A stretch of 64,000 nucleotides of DNA, taken from the NCBI RefSeq assembly GCF_001708445.1, contig NZ_CP015637.1, forward strand, positions 1,179,001 to 1,243,000. The letters are read 5' to 3'. Each line of letters starts with the position of its first letter. Position 1 is the stretch's first letter. The notes under the pieces were generated by a model that saw nothing but the letters and a program-made list of their open reading frames with translations, was not told the DNA's origin and searched no databases. This document shows, one piece after another, positions 1 through 8,276 of this stretch. The position numbers and the translations under genes were made by a program. This DNA is from Pseudomonas fluorescens (GTDB taxonomy: Bacteria; Pseudomonadota; Gammaproteobacteria; Pseudomonadales; Pseudomonadaceae).

Positions 1-485
1 ATGATGCCGGTGATCAAGGCGACAAACATCACCATCGCGGCAAAGGTCGACAGCCAGCGGCCCCACGGGTGAGGCATTTGCAACTGGAAGTGGAAGCGAT
101 AGAAGAATTCGCCGCCCATGCTTTCACGGACCTGCACCGGTTGACCGCTGACCGGGTCGAGGACTTTCTGGATAAAGTTGCCACGCTTGCCGGGGTCGAC
201 CTTGTCCTGCCACATCACCGACAAGCCGGGATCGCGGCTGTCGGGCAGGGTAATAAACCAGCGCGCAGCGGTAGGCGCCTGTCGCTCCAGATAGGCTTGC
301 GCCACCGCGAGGCTGCGGGCGTCATCCACCCCATGCACCTGCACTTCAGGCTGCATCCAATGGGTGATCTCGTCTTTGAAATAGGACAAGGTGCCGGTCA
401 GGAAAATCGCGAACAGCAGCCAGCCAAAGATCAACCCGACCCAGGTGTGCAACCAGGCCATGGCCTGGCGAAATCCCTCTTTCAT
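1..485 (-). CDS. PepSY-associated TM helix protein (partial, C-terminus outside window)
   Basis: Inner-membrane protein of the PepSY-associated TM family, usually found beside iron-siderophore receptor genes and suspected of helping periplasmic reduction or handling of ferric chelates; the exact reaction is unproven. About 161 N-terminal residues are visible. The start (MKEGFRQAMAWLH) is followed by a hydrophobic helix at about residues 14-34, then a periplasmic PepSY-like stretch with a GGEFFYRFHFQLQ-type segment and a second helix beginning at the window edge. The start codon overlaps the stop of the upstream DUF3649 gene in an ATGA arrangement, so the two are probably translationally coupled. 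The pair is divergent from fecI, with a Fur-like site in the shared promoter. Family call is good; function is inferred. Confidence 0.85.
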   Translation of the reverse strand, partial: MKEGFRQAMAWLHTWVGLIFGWLLFAIFLTGTLSYFKDEITHWMQPEVQVHGVDDARSLAVAQAYLERQAPTAARWFITLPDSRDPGLSVMWQDKVDPGKRGNFIQKVLDPVSGQPVQVRESMGGEFFYRFHFQLQMPHPWGRWLSTFAAMVMFVALITGI

Positions 486-784
486 GGGCGTGCCACCCAC
501 CAACCCACGCCCGCCAGGATGGCAAACAGGACGCAGGGCGCCATCACGCCCAGCCAGGCACGCCCGGCCGTGCGGCAGGCAAAGCACCACAGCACCGCCA
601 GCAGATAGAACACAAACGAACTCATCATCCCCACGATCACCGCATCGGCACGGGACGTCGGCAGCCACAGCGCCAGGCAGATACTGGCCAGGGAAGCCAT
701 CAGATAACCGCCAACCACGGCGGCCAGCACCCGCGAGGTCACGGCGAGGCGATAGGAGACGGGCAGTGAGGTTTTGCTTTTCAT
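482..784 (-). CDS. DUF3649 small membrane protein
   Basis: About 100 residues beginning MKSKTSLPVSYR. There are three hydrophobic segments (about residues 16-40, 49-68 and 76-96) and no catalytic motif. Proteins of this size and pattern are annotated DUF3649 and habitually precede a PepSY gene in Pseudomonas iron loci. The downstream internal ATG at 784 is chosen rather than the longer reading from 814, because the longer N-terminus is charged, unlike the family, and runs toward the Fur-like site at 816. The stop overlaps the PepSY start by 4 nt. Function is unknown; co-regulation with the fec genes by iron is inferred from the position. Confidence 0.75.
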   Translation of the reverse strand: MKSKTSLPVSYRLAVTSRVLAAVVGGYLMASLASICLALWLPTSRADAVIVGMMSSFVFYLLAVLWCFACRTAGRAWLGVMAPCVLFAILAGVGWWVARP

Positions 785-815
785 GCGGGAGGCGCCAGGT
801 TCGTCAGCGCGCAAT

Positions 816-834
816 ATTAATGATAAATATTCTC
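816..834. promoter_or_regulatory. Fur-box-like operator between DUF3649 and fecI
   Basis: ATTAATGATAAATATTCTC matches the 19-bp Fur consensus GATAATGATAATCATTATC at 14 of 19 positions. It lies in the divergent promoter region of DUF3649-PepSY and fecI, where Fur repression would be expected for an iron-starvation sigma factor. The match is seen in sequence; the binding is inferred. Confidence 0.65.
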
Positions 835-954
835 ATAAGCAAAACACAACGGATGAAACACCGGTGCGAGCGGATTGCCGAACCCCTTCCGGGGCCCTAC
901 AATGCGAACAATTCTTGTTCTCTAAAGCATGTCGATGCTTGCGGAGTGTTCACG

Positions 955-1443
955 TTGAGCCCGTCCCACACCGTCGAAGTCCTGTATCACGAGCATCATC
1001 ACTGGCTCACCGGCTGGTTGCGACGCAAGCTCGGCTGCCCGCAAAGCGCGGCCGACCTGGCACAGGACACCTTTGTGCGCGTGCTGAGCGCGCGGGAAAC
1101 CCCGACGCTGGTCGAACCGCGCGCCTTCCTCACCACCATCGCCAAGCGCGTGCTGTTCAACTTCTACCGCCGCCAGGACCTGGAGCGCGCCTACCTCGAG
1201 ACGCTGGCACAGATGCCGGAACTGGTCGCGCCGTCGGAAGAAGAACGCGCCATCATCCTGCAAACCCTGTTGGAACTGGACCAACTGCTCGACGGCCTGC
1301 CCAACCGCGTCAAACGCGCATTCCTGCTGGCCCAGCTCGATGGCCTGACCTACGCGCAAATCGGCGCCGAACTGGGCATCTCCATCGCCACCGTCAAACG
1401 CCACCTGAATAAAGCCGCCATGCGCTGCTATTTCGCCCTATGA
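955..1443 (+). CDS. fecI: FecI-family ECF sigma factor
   Basis: Extracytoplasmic-function sigma factor of about 162 residues, the usual length, that would direct RNA polymerase to the fecA promoter when ferric citrate signals through FecA and FecR. Region 2 lies at about residues 10-75 (DLAQDTFVRVL is the region-2 signature). Region 4 lies at about 105-155 with the helix-turn-helix TYAQIGAELGISIATVKRHL. The TTG at 955 is preferred because GGAG at 943-946 gives 8-nt spacing; a GTG at 946 is the alternative. The reading frame stays open far upstream, but that extension crosses the Fur-like site and lacks sigma-factor features. The stop overlaps the fecR start (ATGA), so coupling is likely. Confidence 0.9.
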   Translation: MSPSHTVEVLYHEHHHWLTGWLRRKLGCPQSAADLAQDTFVRVLSARETPTLVEPRAFLTTIAKRVLFNFYRRQDLERAYLETLAQMPELVAPSEEERAIILQTLLELDQLLDGLPNRVKRAFLLAQLDGLTYAQIGAELGISIATVKRHLNKAAMRCYFAL

Positions 1444-2381
1444 ATTTCTCGACCCACATCGCCGAGCAAGCCGTGCACTGGTTGATGGAGATGCAGCAAG
1501 GCGCGCTCAGCCCGCGCCAGCAGGCGGCCTGGCAGCAATGGTTGAATGCCCACAGCGAACACCAACGGGCATGGGACCACATCCAGCGCGTCAACCAGCG
1601 CCTGCGCGACATGCCCTCGCCCCTGGCCCATGCGGCGTTGAACGCACCGAAATCCAGCAGCCGACGCCAGGCGCTGAAGCTGCTGTTGATCCTGGGTGCC
1701 GGCTCGGCTGCGGCCTGGAGCCTGCGCCAGCAACATATCCTGCCACCCCTGAGCGCCGACTACCGTAGCCCCGTCGGCCAACGCCGCAAGGTGCAATTGG
1801 CCGACGGCAGCCAGTTGCAGCTCAATACCGGCAGCGCGGTGGATGTGCATTTCGATGGCCAGCAACGGCTGATCCGTCTGCTCGAAGGCGAGATCCTGCT
1901 GAACGGTGTCGCCGGCAACACACCGTTGCAGGTGCTCACCGGCCAGGGCCTGCTCAGCAGCCAGGCTGCTCGCCTGAATGTGCGCCAGTACAACGACCAT
2001 ACCCACGTGGCGGTGTTCGCGGGCCGGGTCGAGGTGATGCCCAACCGCTACAGTGGCCTGCCGCTGACGGTCGAGGCCGCGCGCCAGGTGAATTTCACCC
2101 GCAAGGGCTGGGATACGCCACGCCCCACCGACGCCAACAGTGGTGCCTGGGCCGACGGCATGCTGGTGGCCGCGCATATGCGCCTGGAAGATTTCCTCGC
2201 CGAAGTGGGCCGTTACCGCCGAGGCCAGGTCAATTGCGATCCGCAAGTCGCCAACATGCTGCTGTCCGGCAGCTATCCGTTGGACGACAGTGAACGCATT
2301 CTCGATCTGCTGGAGGTCAGCCTGCCGGTCAAGGTGCGGCGCTTTACCCGCTACTGGGTGACCGTTCAGGCACGCGCTTGA
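1440..2381 (+). CDS. fecR: FecR-family anti-sigma/sigma regulator
   Basis: Single-span inner-membrane regulator that carries the signal from the outer-membrane receptor FecA to FecI. Domains in order: an N-terminal cytoplasmic FecR-N/DUF4880 segment (about residues 8-50, with the WLxxMQQGxLSPRQQAAWQQW pattern), a hydrophobic helix at about 80-97 preceded by a twin arginine (SRRQALK), a periplasmic FecR domain at about 110-205 (RKVQLADGSQLQLNTGSAV) and a C-terminal region of about 240-313 expected to contact the receptor's signalling domain. The length of 313 is typical. The ATG overlaps the fecI stop by 4 nt. The intact domains suggest a functional signalling chain. Confidence 0.93.
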   Translation: MNFSTHIAEQAVHWLMEMQQGALSPRQQAAWQQWLNAHSEHQRAWDHIQRVNQRLRDMPSPLAHAALNAPKSSSRRQALKLLLILGAGSAAAWSLRQQHILPPLSADYRSPVGQRRKVQLADGSQLQLNTGSAVDVHFDGQQRLIRLLEGEILLNGVAGNTPLQVLTGQGLLSSQAARLNVRQYNDHTHVAVFAGRVEVMPNRYSGLPLTVEAARQVNFTRKGWDTPRPTDANSGAWADGMLVAAHMRLEDFLAEVGRYRRGQVNCDPQVANMLLSGSYPLDDSERILDLLEVSLPVKVRRFTRYWVTVQARA

Positions 2382-2426
2382 ATTATTGCGCGCAACCATG
2401 AGCCGTTTTCCGCACCTCGCGTGACA

Positions 2427-2458
2427 GAGAAGGAAAGCCCCCTTGATCCTTCCTTCTC
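2427..2458 (+). promoter_or_regulatory. Inverted repeat in the fecR-fecA gap
   Basis: GAGAAGGAA (2427-2435) and TTCCTTCTC (2450-2458) form a perfect 9-bp inverted repeat with a 14-nt loop, just before the fecA Shine-Dalgarno (AGGA at 2459-2462). GGAAA- and TCCTT-like words resemble FecI-type promoter elements, but their spacing is short. It may be promoter, attenuator or translational hairpin; which one cannot be decided by eye. Confidence 0.35.
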
Positions 2459-2471
2459 AGGACCGCTCTTC

Positions 2472-4811
2472 ATGCCCCAGCAACCGCCCCTTCTCACCCG
2501 CACCTTGCGCCAACTGCTGCTAGGCGCCAGCCTCAGTTTTACCGCCCTGCCATCGGCAATGGCGGACGACACCAAGACCTATCAGATCGCGCCCGCCTCG
2601 CTGGAGGCAGCGCTCAATCAATTTGGTCGCGAAGCCGGCGTGTTGATTTCCTTCGGTTCAGACGTCACAGCCGGCCTGCAGAGCCGTGGGCTGTCCGGCA
2701 ACTACAGTGCCGCCGACGGGCTGCAAACACTGCTGGAAGGCACCGGCCTGCAAGCCCGCGCCGAAGGCGACAATGCCTACAGCCTGCAACCGGCCAATGC
2801 ACCGACCACGTTGGAGCTCGGCACGTCCACCGTCGTCGGCGACTGGCTCGGCGACGCGGCGCAAGCCAATGTGTTCGAACACCCTGGCGCACGTGACGTG
2901 ATCCGCCGTGAGGCATTCGAACGCCAGGGCGCGACCCAGGCCAGGGACGTGCTCAACCGCATCCCCGGCGTCAATGCTCCGGACAATAACGGCACCGGTA
3001 GCCACGACATGGCGATGAACTTCGGCATCCGCGGCCTCAACCCACGCCTGGCGTCGCGCTCTACGGTATTGATGGACGGCATCCCCGTGCCGTTCGCGCC
3101 GTATGGCCAGCCGCAACTGTCGTTCGCGCCGATCAGCCTGGGCAACATGGACGCCGTGGACGTCGTACGCGGCGGCGGTGCGGTACGCTACGGCCCGCAG
3201 AACGTCGGCGGCGTGGTCAACTTCGTGACCCGTGCGATCCCGGATGCGCCCACCGTCAAAGGCGGCTTGCAGACCGAAACCAGCCCCTCCTCCAGCCACG
3301 ATGGCTTCAAGAGCACCGCCAACCTGCTGGCCGGCGGCACCGCCGACAACGGCCTGGGCGGCGCGCTGCTGTACTCCGGTACCCGTGGCGGCGACTGGCG
3401 CGAAAACAGCAACACACGCATCGACGACCTGATCCTCAAGGGCAAATACCAGCTCGACGACGCCAACAGCTTCAATGCCATGGCGCAGTACTACGAAGGC
3501 CAGGCCGACATGCCTGGGGGCTTGAACGTGGCGGACTACAAGGCCGACCCGTATCAGTCGACCCGCCCCTACGACAAATTCTGGGGCCGCCGTACGATGT
3601 TCAACGTCGGCTATCGCTACGAGCAGGACCGCCGCGAGTTCACCGTCAACAGCTTCTTCACCAAGACCCTGCGCAGCGGCTACCTGGACCAGGGCACGTT
3701 CCTTTCGCTGTCGCCGCGCGAATATTGGGTACGCGGCCTGGAAACCCGCCTCGCCCAAGGCTTTGACCTGGGCCCCACCAGCCATGAAGTGGGCGTGGGC
3801 TATCGCTACATCAACGAAGCCGGGCATGAGTTGCGCTACCGCACGCCGATTTCCGCCAACAACCAGCAAATCCCCACCACTGACAGCCGCAACGACCGCG
3901 ACACACGCGGCGGTACCGAAGCCAATGCATTCTTCGTCGATGATCGGATTGATATCGGCCGGTGGACCATCACCCCGGGCATTCGCTACGAGATGATCAA
4001 GTCCCAGCAAAGCAACAACCTGACCAACGTCAAATACAAAGGCGACTACAACACCGCCCTGCCGGCGCTCAATGTGCTGTATCACCTGACGGACGACTGG
4101 AACCTCTACGCCAACACCGAGGGCTCGTTCGGCAGTGTGCAGTACAGCCAGATGCCTAACCGCGTGACCAGCGGCGAAGTGAAACCGGAAAAAGCCCGCA
4201 CCTGGGAACTCGGCACACGTTATGACAATGGCAGCCTGCGCGCGGAAATCGGCGCGTTCCTGATCAACTTCGACAACCAGTACGAAAGCAACCAGACCAA
4301 CGATTCCGTGATCGCCCGTGGCCAAACCCGTCACCAGGGTATCGAGACCAGCATCAACTATGCCCTCGACGGCTTGAGCCCGGCGCTGGCCGGCTTCGAT
4401 GTGTACGCCAGCTACGCCTACGTCGATGCAACCATCCGTGAAGACGGGCCGAACAAAGGCAACCGCGTGCCCTTCTCGTCCAAGCACAAAGGCACCCTGG
4501 GCGTGGGTTACACCGAAGGCCCGTGGAAACTCAACGTGGACAGCAGCTACCAGAGCAGCCAGTTCGCCGACAACGCCAACACCGAGGCCGAAACCGCCGA
4601 CGGTGCCAATGGGCGCATCCCCGGCTACATGCTGTTCAGCAGCCGCGCGGCCTATGATTTCGGCCCGCAGCTGTCGGATTTGAATGTGGCGGTGGGCGTG
4701 AAGAACATCTTCAACAAGCAGTACTACACGCGCTCGTTCGACGATAACAACAAGGGCAAATACATCGGTGAGCCGCGCACGGTGTACCTACAGACGTCTA
4801 TCGCGTTCTGA
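2472..4811 (+). CDS. fecA: TonB-dependent ferric dicitrate receptor FecA
   Basis: Outer-membrane receptor importing ferric citrate with TonB energy and signalling to FecR. Of about 779 residues, 1-31 are a signal peptide ending AMA|DD, about 45-95 the secretin/TonB N-terminal signalling domain, about 130-240 the plug and the rest a 22-strand barrel ending in Phe. Recalled E. coli FecA matches over long stretches, for example APYGQPQLSFAPISLGNMDA, RGGGAVRYGP, LPALNVLYHLTDDWNLYANT and DDNNKGKYIGEPRT, which supports citrate rather than a generic siderophore. The ATG at 2472 is chosen because AGGA at 2459-2462 lies 9 nt upstream and the signal peptide then begins correctly; the frame opens earlier at 2421. 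It forms a unit with fecI and fecR, controlled by Fur and FecI by inference. Confidence 0.93.
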   Translation: MPQQPPLLTRTLRQLLLGASLSFTALPSAMADDTKTYQIAPASLEAALNQFGREAGVLISFGSDVTAGLQSRGLSGNYSAADGLQTLLEGTGLQARAEGDNAYSLQPANAPTTLELGTSTVVGDWLGDAAQANVFEHPGARDVIRREAFERQGATQARDVLNRIPGVNAPDNNGTGSHDMAMNFGIRGLNPRLASRSTVLMDGIPVPFAPYGQPQLSFAPISLGNMDAVDVVRGGGAVRYGPQNVGGVVNFVTRAIPDAPTVKGGLQTETSPSSSHDGFKSTANLLAGGTADNGLGGALLYSGTRGGDWRENSNTRIDDLILKGKYQLDDANSFNAMAQYYEGQADMPGGLNVADYKADPYQSTRPYDKFWGRRTMFNVGYRYEQDRREFTVNSFFTKTLRSGYLDQGTFLSLSPREYWVRGLETRLAQGFDLGPTSHEVGVGYRYINEAGHELRYRTPISANNQQIPTTDSRNDRDTRGGTEANAFFVDDRIDIGRWTITPGIRYEMIKSQQSNNLTNVKYKGDYNTALPALNVLYHLTDDWNLYANTEGSFGSVQYSQMPNRVTSGEVKPEKARTWELGTRYDNGSLRAEIGAFLINFDNQYESNQTNDSVIARGQTRHQGIETSINYALDGLSPALAGFDVYASYAYVDATIREDGPNKGNRVPFSSKHKGTLGVGYTEGPWKLNVDSSYQSSQFADNANTEAETADGANGRIPGYMLFSSRAAYDFGPQLSDLNVAVGVKNIFNKQYYTRSFDDNNKGKYIGEPRTVYLQTSIAF

Positions 4812-4851
4812 CTGCTCGAGCGACAAACAGCCTGTGGCAAGCGGGCTTTGT

Positions 4852-4984
4852 TGTGGCGAGCGGGCTTGCCCCGCGTTGGGTTGCGCAGCAGCCCCAATAA
4901 GAACGCTGCAGTGTGCCAGGTAGCTTCGGGGCTGTGTTTTGGGGCTGCTTCGCAGCCCAACGCGGGGCAAGCCCGCTCGCCACA
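4852..4984. repeat. Long inverted palindromic repeat pair after fecA
   Basis: Two 45-nt arms, 4852-4896 and 4940-4984, are inverted copies of each other with about 43 of 45 positions paired. The core is TGTGGCGAGCGGGCTTGCCC followed by CGCGTTGGG. Extra partial copies of the CGAGCGGG word flank it (around 4834-4850 and 4986-5017). The same element recurs at 12250-12379. It fills the gap between fecA and the LysR gene, and the transcript could fold into a large hairpin acting as a terminator. Confidence 0.85.
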
Positions 4985-5050
4985 ACAAGCCCGCTCGCCA
5001 CAGTAAACCCGCTCGCCACCCTGGTAATGCGCGCGCCTGATGGGCCGGCT

Positions 5051-5962
5051 CTAACTGCCCGCCAGGCAACTGGGCGTGCCTGCGACCAGGGCGTCGATGG
5101 CGCAGCGTGTTTTCGCCGGCATATGCGTGGCGGTCGGCCAAATCACATGGATCGGCGCGGGCTGGTCGCGGTAGCTCGGCAGGACCGCCTCCAGTTGCCC
5201 GCGCAGGACATAGTGCGCAATCAACCAACTCGGCAACCAGGCCAGGCCAACACCGGCGATAGCGGCATCGGCCACGGCCTGGAGGTCATCCATCATCAAG
5301 GGTGAAGCGACGCGCACACGGTGCGAGCGACCCTCGGCGTCATTCAACTCCCACTCCCGGCGCGGGGCACTGCAGCGGTAGGCGATACCGCGATGCCCGG
5401 CCAGGTCCTCGATGCGCTCTATTGCCCCCACGCGCTGCAAATACGCCGGCGAGGCGGCAAGGCCGATGGCCTGCTCACCCAGGCGGCGGGCGCTGAGGCG
5501 ATCGGTGTCGGGCAGCGCGCCGATGCGCACAGCCAGGTCGAAGCCTTCCTGGGCCACGTCGATCAGCCGGTCGGAGAAAGAAATCTCGATGTCCAACTCG
5601 GCAAATCGGTCCATCAGGCCCCAGAGTGCCGGCGCCGCGTAGTGGTGCCCGAACGCCAGTGGCAGGCTCGCCCTCAAGCGGCCGCGCGGCTGTTGCCGGC
5701 CGCTTTCCAGTACCGATTCGGCGGCCTCCAGTTCGGCCAGCGCGCGCAGGCAATGTTCGTAGTAAGCCTGGCCATCCTCGGTCAGGCGCTGGCGGCGGGT
5801 AGAGCGTTGCAACAGACAGGTTCCCAGGCGGGCCTCGAGGCGCGCCAGGCCTTTGCCGACGGCCGAGCGCGTGAGGTTGAGCCGTTCGGCGGCCTCGGTG
5901 AGATTGCCGCTTTCGACAATCTGGAGAAACAGTTCAACGCCATCAAAACGCGGGGTGGCCAT
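5051..5962 (-). CDS. LysR-family transcriptional regulator
   Basis: A 303-residue regulator of normal LysR length. The N-terminal winged helix-turn-helix is at about residues 5-64 (FLQIVESGNLTEAAERLNLT followed by RSAVGKGLARLEARLG) and the periplasmic-binding-protein-like effector domain at about 90-295 (GRLRASLPLAFGHHY; VADAAIAGVGLAWLPSWL). It is transcribed away from an efflux-type MFS gene with a 105-bp shared promoter region, so control of that exporter and of itself is the simplest expectation. The co-inducer is not predictable. A weak AAGGG lies about 12 nt before the ATG. Confidence 0.9.
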   Translation of the reverse strand: MATPRFDGVELFLQIVESGNLTEAAERLNLTRSAVGKGLARLEARLGTCLLQRSTRRQRLTEDGQAYYEHCLRALAELEAAESVLESGRQQPRGRLRASLPLAFGHHYAAPALWGLMDRFAELDIEISFSDRLIDVAQEGFDLAVRIGALPDTDRLSARRLGEQAIGLAASPAYLQRVGAIERIEDLAGHRGIAYRCSAPRREWELNDAEGRSHRVRVASPLMMDDLQAVADAAIAGVGLAWLPSWLIAHYVLRGQLEAVLPSYRDQPAPIHVIWPTATHMPAKTRCAIDALVAGTPSCLAGS

Positions 5963-6041
5963 GGTGCAATTGTCGCCCTTGAGTCCCTTATAGAAAGAAA
6001 ACTTATCACGAATAAAGAATCACATTCCCCTGAAAATAACG

Positions 6042-6051
6042 TGACACGTCA
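6042..6051. promoter_or_regulatory. Short palindromic site in the LysR-MFS divergent promoter
   Basis: TGACACGTCA has perfect 4-bp arms around a 2-bp centre and lies 16 nt before the MFS start, just upstream of its Shine-Dalgarno (AGGAGA, 6057-6062). The rest of the 5963-6067 gap is AT-rich. It is a candidate regulator contact, but short and not a proven LysR T-N11-A box. Confidence 0.25.
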
Positions 6052-6067
6052 TTCACAGGAGAATCCC

Positions 6068-7579
6068 ATGCCACCCACCGCCACGTTAGCGGCCGTCAGC
6101 CCACCGCGCACCGCCAGGAATGGCCTGGCACTCACCGCCGTATGCCTGGTCGCGCTGATGTTCGGCCTGGAAATTTCCAGCGTGCCGGTCATCCTGCCCA
6201 CCCTGGAACAACAACTGGGCACCGGCTTCCAGGATGCCCAATGGATCATGAACGCCTACACCCTGGCCTGCACCAGTGTGCTGATGGCCGCCGGCACCCT
6301 GGCTGACCGCTTTGGGCGCCGACGCATGCTGGTGCTGTGCCTGTGGTTGTTTGGCCTGGCGTCGTTGGCCTGTGGGCTGGCCGAGGATGCGTCGCTGCTG
6401 ATCACCGCGCGGTTTGTCCAGGGCATCGGCGCCGGTGCGATGATGATTTGCCAGTTCGCCATCCTCTCGCACCTGTTCCGCGAACCCGCAGCGCGGGCAC
6501 GGGCCTTTGCGATATGGGGGGTGATTGCCGGCGTGGGCCTGGGCTTCGGGCCGATGATCGGCGCATTGATCCTGGCTGTGGCGGATTGGCGTTGGGTGTT
6601 CCTCGTGCATGTGCCGCTCACCCTGTTCACCTTGGTGCTGCTGCGCATCAGCGTGCAGGAGTCCCGCGACCCGGCCGCCCATCGCCTGGACATCGCCGGC
6701 ATGCTCACCTTGACCTTGTCGGTGTTTGCCCTGGTGTACTTCATCACCCAAGGCAGCGAGCACGGCTTCGGCACACCCGCCATGCTCGGCTGGGCGGCTT
6801 TGTCGGGGCTCGGTTTGCTGCTGTTCATCACGGTCGAGCTTCGCAGTGCGCACCCGATGTTCGACTTCTCGGTGTTCCGCATCCAGCGTTTCAACGGCGC
6901 GTTAATGGGCTCGATCGGCATGAACTTCAGCTTCTGGCCGTTCATGATCTACTTGCCGTTGTACTTCCAGGCGGGCCTGGGTTACGACACCTTGACCACC
7001 GGCGCCGCGCTGCTCGCCTACACCCTGCCGACCTTGCTGGTACCGCCGTTGGCCGAGCGCCTGGCCCTGCGTTATGGCGCCGAACGCATTATTCCGCTGG
7101 GCCTGGGCCTGATGGCCGCAGGCTTCCTGGCCATGGCCGCGGTCAACGCGGCCGAGCACCCACGTATCGGGCTGGTGCTGCTCAGTTGCGTGATCGCCGG
7201 CGTGGGCCTGGCGCTGACCAACTCGCCCACCACCAACACCACCACCGGTTCGGTGTCGGCCGACCGGGCGGGCATGGCCTCGGGCATCGACCTCAGTGCA
7301 CGGCTGATCACCCTGGCCCTCAACATCGCGCTGATGGGGCTGGTGCTGTTGCTGGGGATCAGCCATCGACTGGCCGAGGTGTTGCCTGCAACCACGGCAA
7401 TGGATTGGCCGGCTATCAGCCAACACATCGCCGCAGGAAAGTTGCAGTCGACGGGGCTGGCATTCAACGATGCCCAGGCGGCCCTGCGCCACGGCGCCGG
7501 TTGGGCGATGTTGTTTGCCGGGTTGGGGGCTGGTGGGTTGGCGATGCTGAGCCGGTATTTTTTCCGACGCGGCGGCTAA
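6068..7579 (+). CDS. DHA2-type MFS drug/efflux transporter (14 TM)
   Basis: Proton-driven exporter of the major facilitator superfamily with 503 residues and about 14 hydrophobic segments, the EmrB/QacA class. The motif A segment LADRFGRRRML lies at about residues 80-90 after the second helix, and the motif C-like GVIAGVGLGFGPMIGALI follows at about 157-174. The ATG at 6068 has AGGAGA 5 nt upstream; the frame is open for 750 nt before it, but that is only the antisense of the LysR gene. The substrate is unknown. Divergence from a LysR regulator suggests substrate-inducible expression. It ends at a strong bidirectional terminator. Confidence 0.9.
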   Translation: MPPTATLAAVSPPRTARNGLALTAVCLVALMFGLEISSVPVILPTLEQQLGTGFQDAQWIMNAYTLACTSVLMAAGTLADRFGRRRMLVLCLWLFGLASLACGLAEDASLLITARFVQGIGAGAMMICQFAILSHLFREPAARARAFAIWGVIAGVGLGFGPMIGALILAVADWRWVFLVHVPLTLFTLVLLRISVQESRDPAAHRLDIAGMLTLTLSVFALVYFITQGSEHGFGTPAMLGWAALSGLGLLLFITVELRSAHPMFDFSVFRIQRFNGALMGSIGMNFSFWPFMIYLPLYFQAGLGYDTLTTGAALLAYTLPTLLVPPLAERLALRYGAERIIPLGLGLMAAGFLAMAAVNAAEHPRIGLVLLSCVIAGVGLALTNSPTTNTTTGSVSADRAGMASGIDLSARLITLALNIALMGLVLLLGISHRLAEVLPATTAMDWPAISQHIAAGKLQSTGLAFNDAQAALRHGAGWAMLFAGLGAGGLAMLSRYFFRRGG

Positions 7580-7583
7580 ACGA

Positions 7584-7611
7584 AAACGGGCCTGCAGATG
7601 CAGGCCCGTTT
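7584..7611. terminator. Bidirectional terminator between MFS gene and hpf
   Basis: AACGGGCCTG (7585-7594), a 6-nt loop and CAGGCCCGTT (7601-7610) form a perfect 10-bp stem between two convergent genes, with A-rich and T-rich sides for both strands. Confidence 0.85.
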
Positions 7612-7631
7612 GTAGGAGGATGAAAAAACGG

Positions 7632-8042
7632 TCAGCCGTTGATGACAGCGTTTTCGTTTTCCAGGAATTCCTGTTCCAGCGCGTCTTCATTCACTTTGTT
7701 GATTGGCTGGTTTTTAGCGGCAGCGCGGGGCTTGCCTTGCAGTTTGCCGAACAAATGTTCCAACGCATGATCCAGTTTGGTCGCTGCACCGTCGATCGCC
7801 TGCTCCAGGGTATCGGCCTTATGCAGTACCGAAAGCGGTTGATGGCCCTTTGGCCGTGCTTCCAGGCGGCAACTTAAATCGTGGGGACCGGGCTTGTCGC
7901 CGTTCTCATCCCGCAGGTAGACCTCAACGCGGGTCAGGTCCTCTTCATAACGTTCGAGCGTGCTTTCAATGGTATTACGTACCCACTCCTCCAGTCGGAT
8001 GCTGCTTTCAATATGGTTATCGCTATTGACTTGGATTTGCAT
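7632..8042 (-). CDS. HPF/RaiA-family ribosome-associated protein
   Basis: A 136-residue protein with the ribosome hibernation/S30AE-type fold pattern: MQIQVNSDNHIESS at the start, then a TRVEVYLRDENGDK strand and the RLEARPKGHQPLSVLHKADT strand-helix, ending in an acidic tail. Such proteins bind the 30S subunit in stationary phase or stress and silence or protect ribosomes. It is shorter than long HPF, so it belongs to the small stand-alone class. A Shine-Dalgarno AAGGGAAG lies just before the ATG. It converges on the MFS gene and shares its terminator. Confidence 0.8.
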   Translation of the reverse strand: MQIQVNSDNHIESSIRLEEWVRNTIESTLERYEEDLTRVEVYLRDENGDKPGPHDLSCRLEARPKGHQPLSVLHKADTLEQAIDGAATKLDHALEHLFGKLQGKPRAAAKNQPINKVNEDALEQEFLENENAVING

Positions 8043-8276
8043 AGTTCTTCCCTTATTTCAGCTAGCTCGCGAGAGATCACAAACTGCAACACCGGGGTGG
8101 TGAAACCATGACCTCTTGATTACACAATTGAGCACTCAGAAGAACATTTCAAGCCCTTTGCAAAGATAAATCCTACATTACAAATTAACCCTGACTACGA
8201 GCAAAAACGCTGGTAGGGTGGGGAGTTAGTTACATCTTCTTACTTCCCCGCGATCGTTATAATTGCCCCTCTCCCC

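Noticed and set aside
391..954. Upstream extension of the fecI frame by about 190 codons
   Set aside because: It is antisense to the DUF3649 and PepSY genes, crosses the Fur-like site and is rich in Arg/Pro; sigma factor homology begins only after 955.
2658..4487. Long 609-codon minus-strand frame opposite fecA
   Set aside because: Composition is typical of antisense frames in high-GC genes (Val/Ala/Arg/His-rich) and the sense strand encodes a clear FecA.
4834..5017. Repeated CGAGCGGG words considered as a CRISPR array
   Set aside because: The repeats are inverted and unevenly spaced, with no unique spacers or cas genes; they are REP-like palindromes.
5321..6067. Upstream extension of the MFS exporter frame
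   Set aside because: It is the mirror of the LysR gene; the ATG at 6068 has a good ribosome binding site and starts the transporter.
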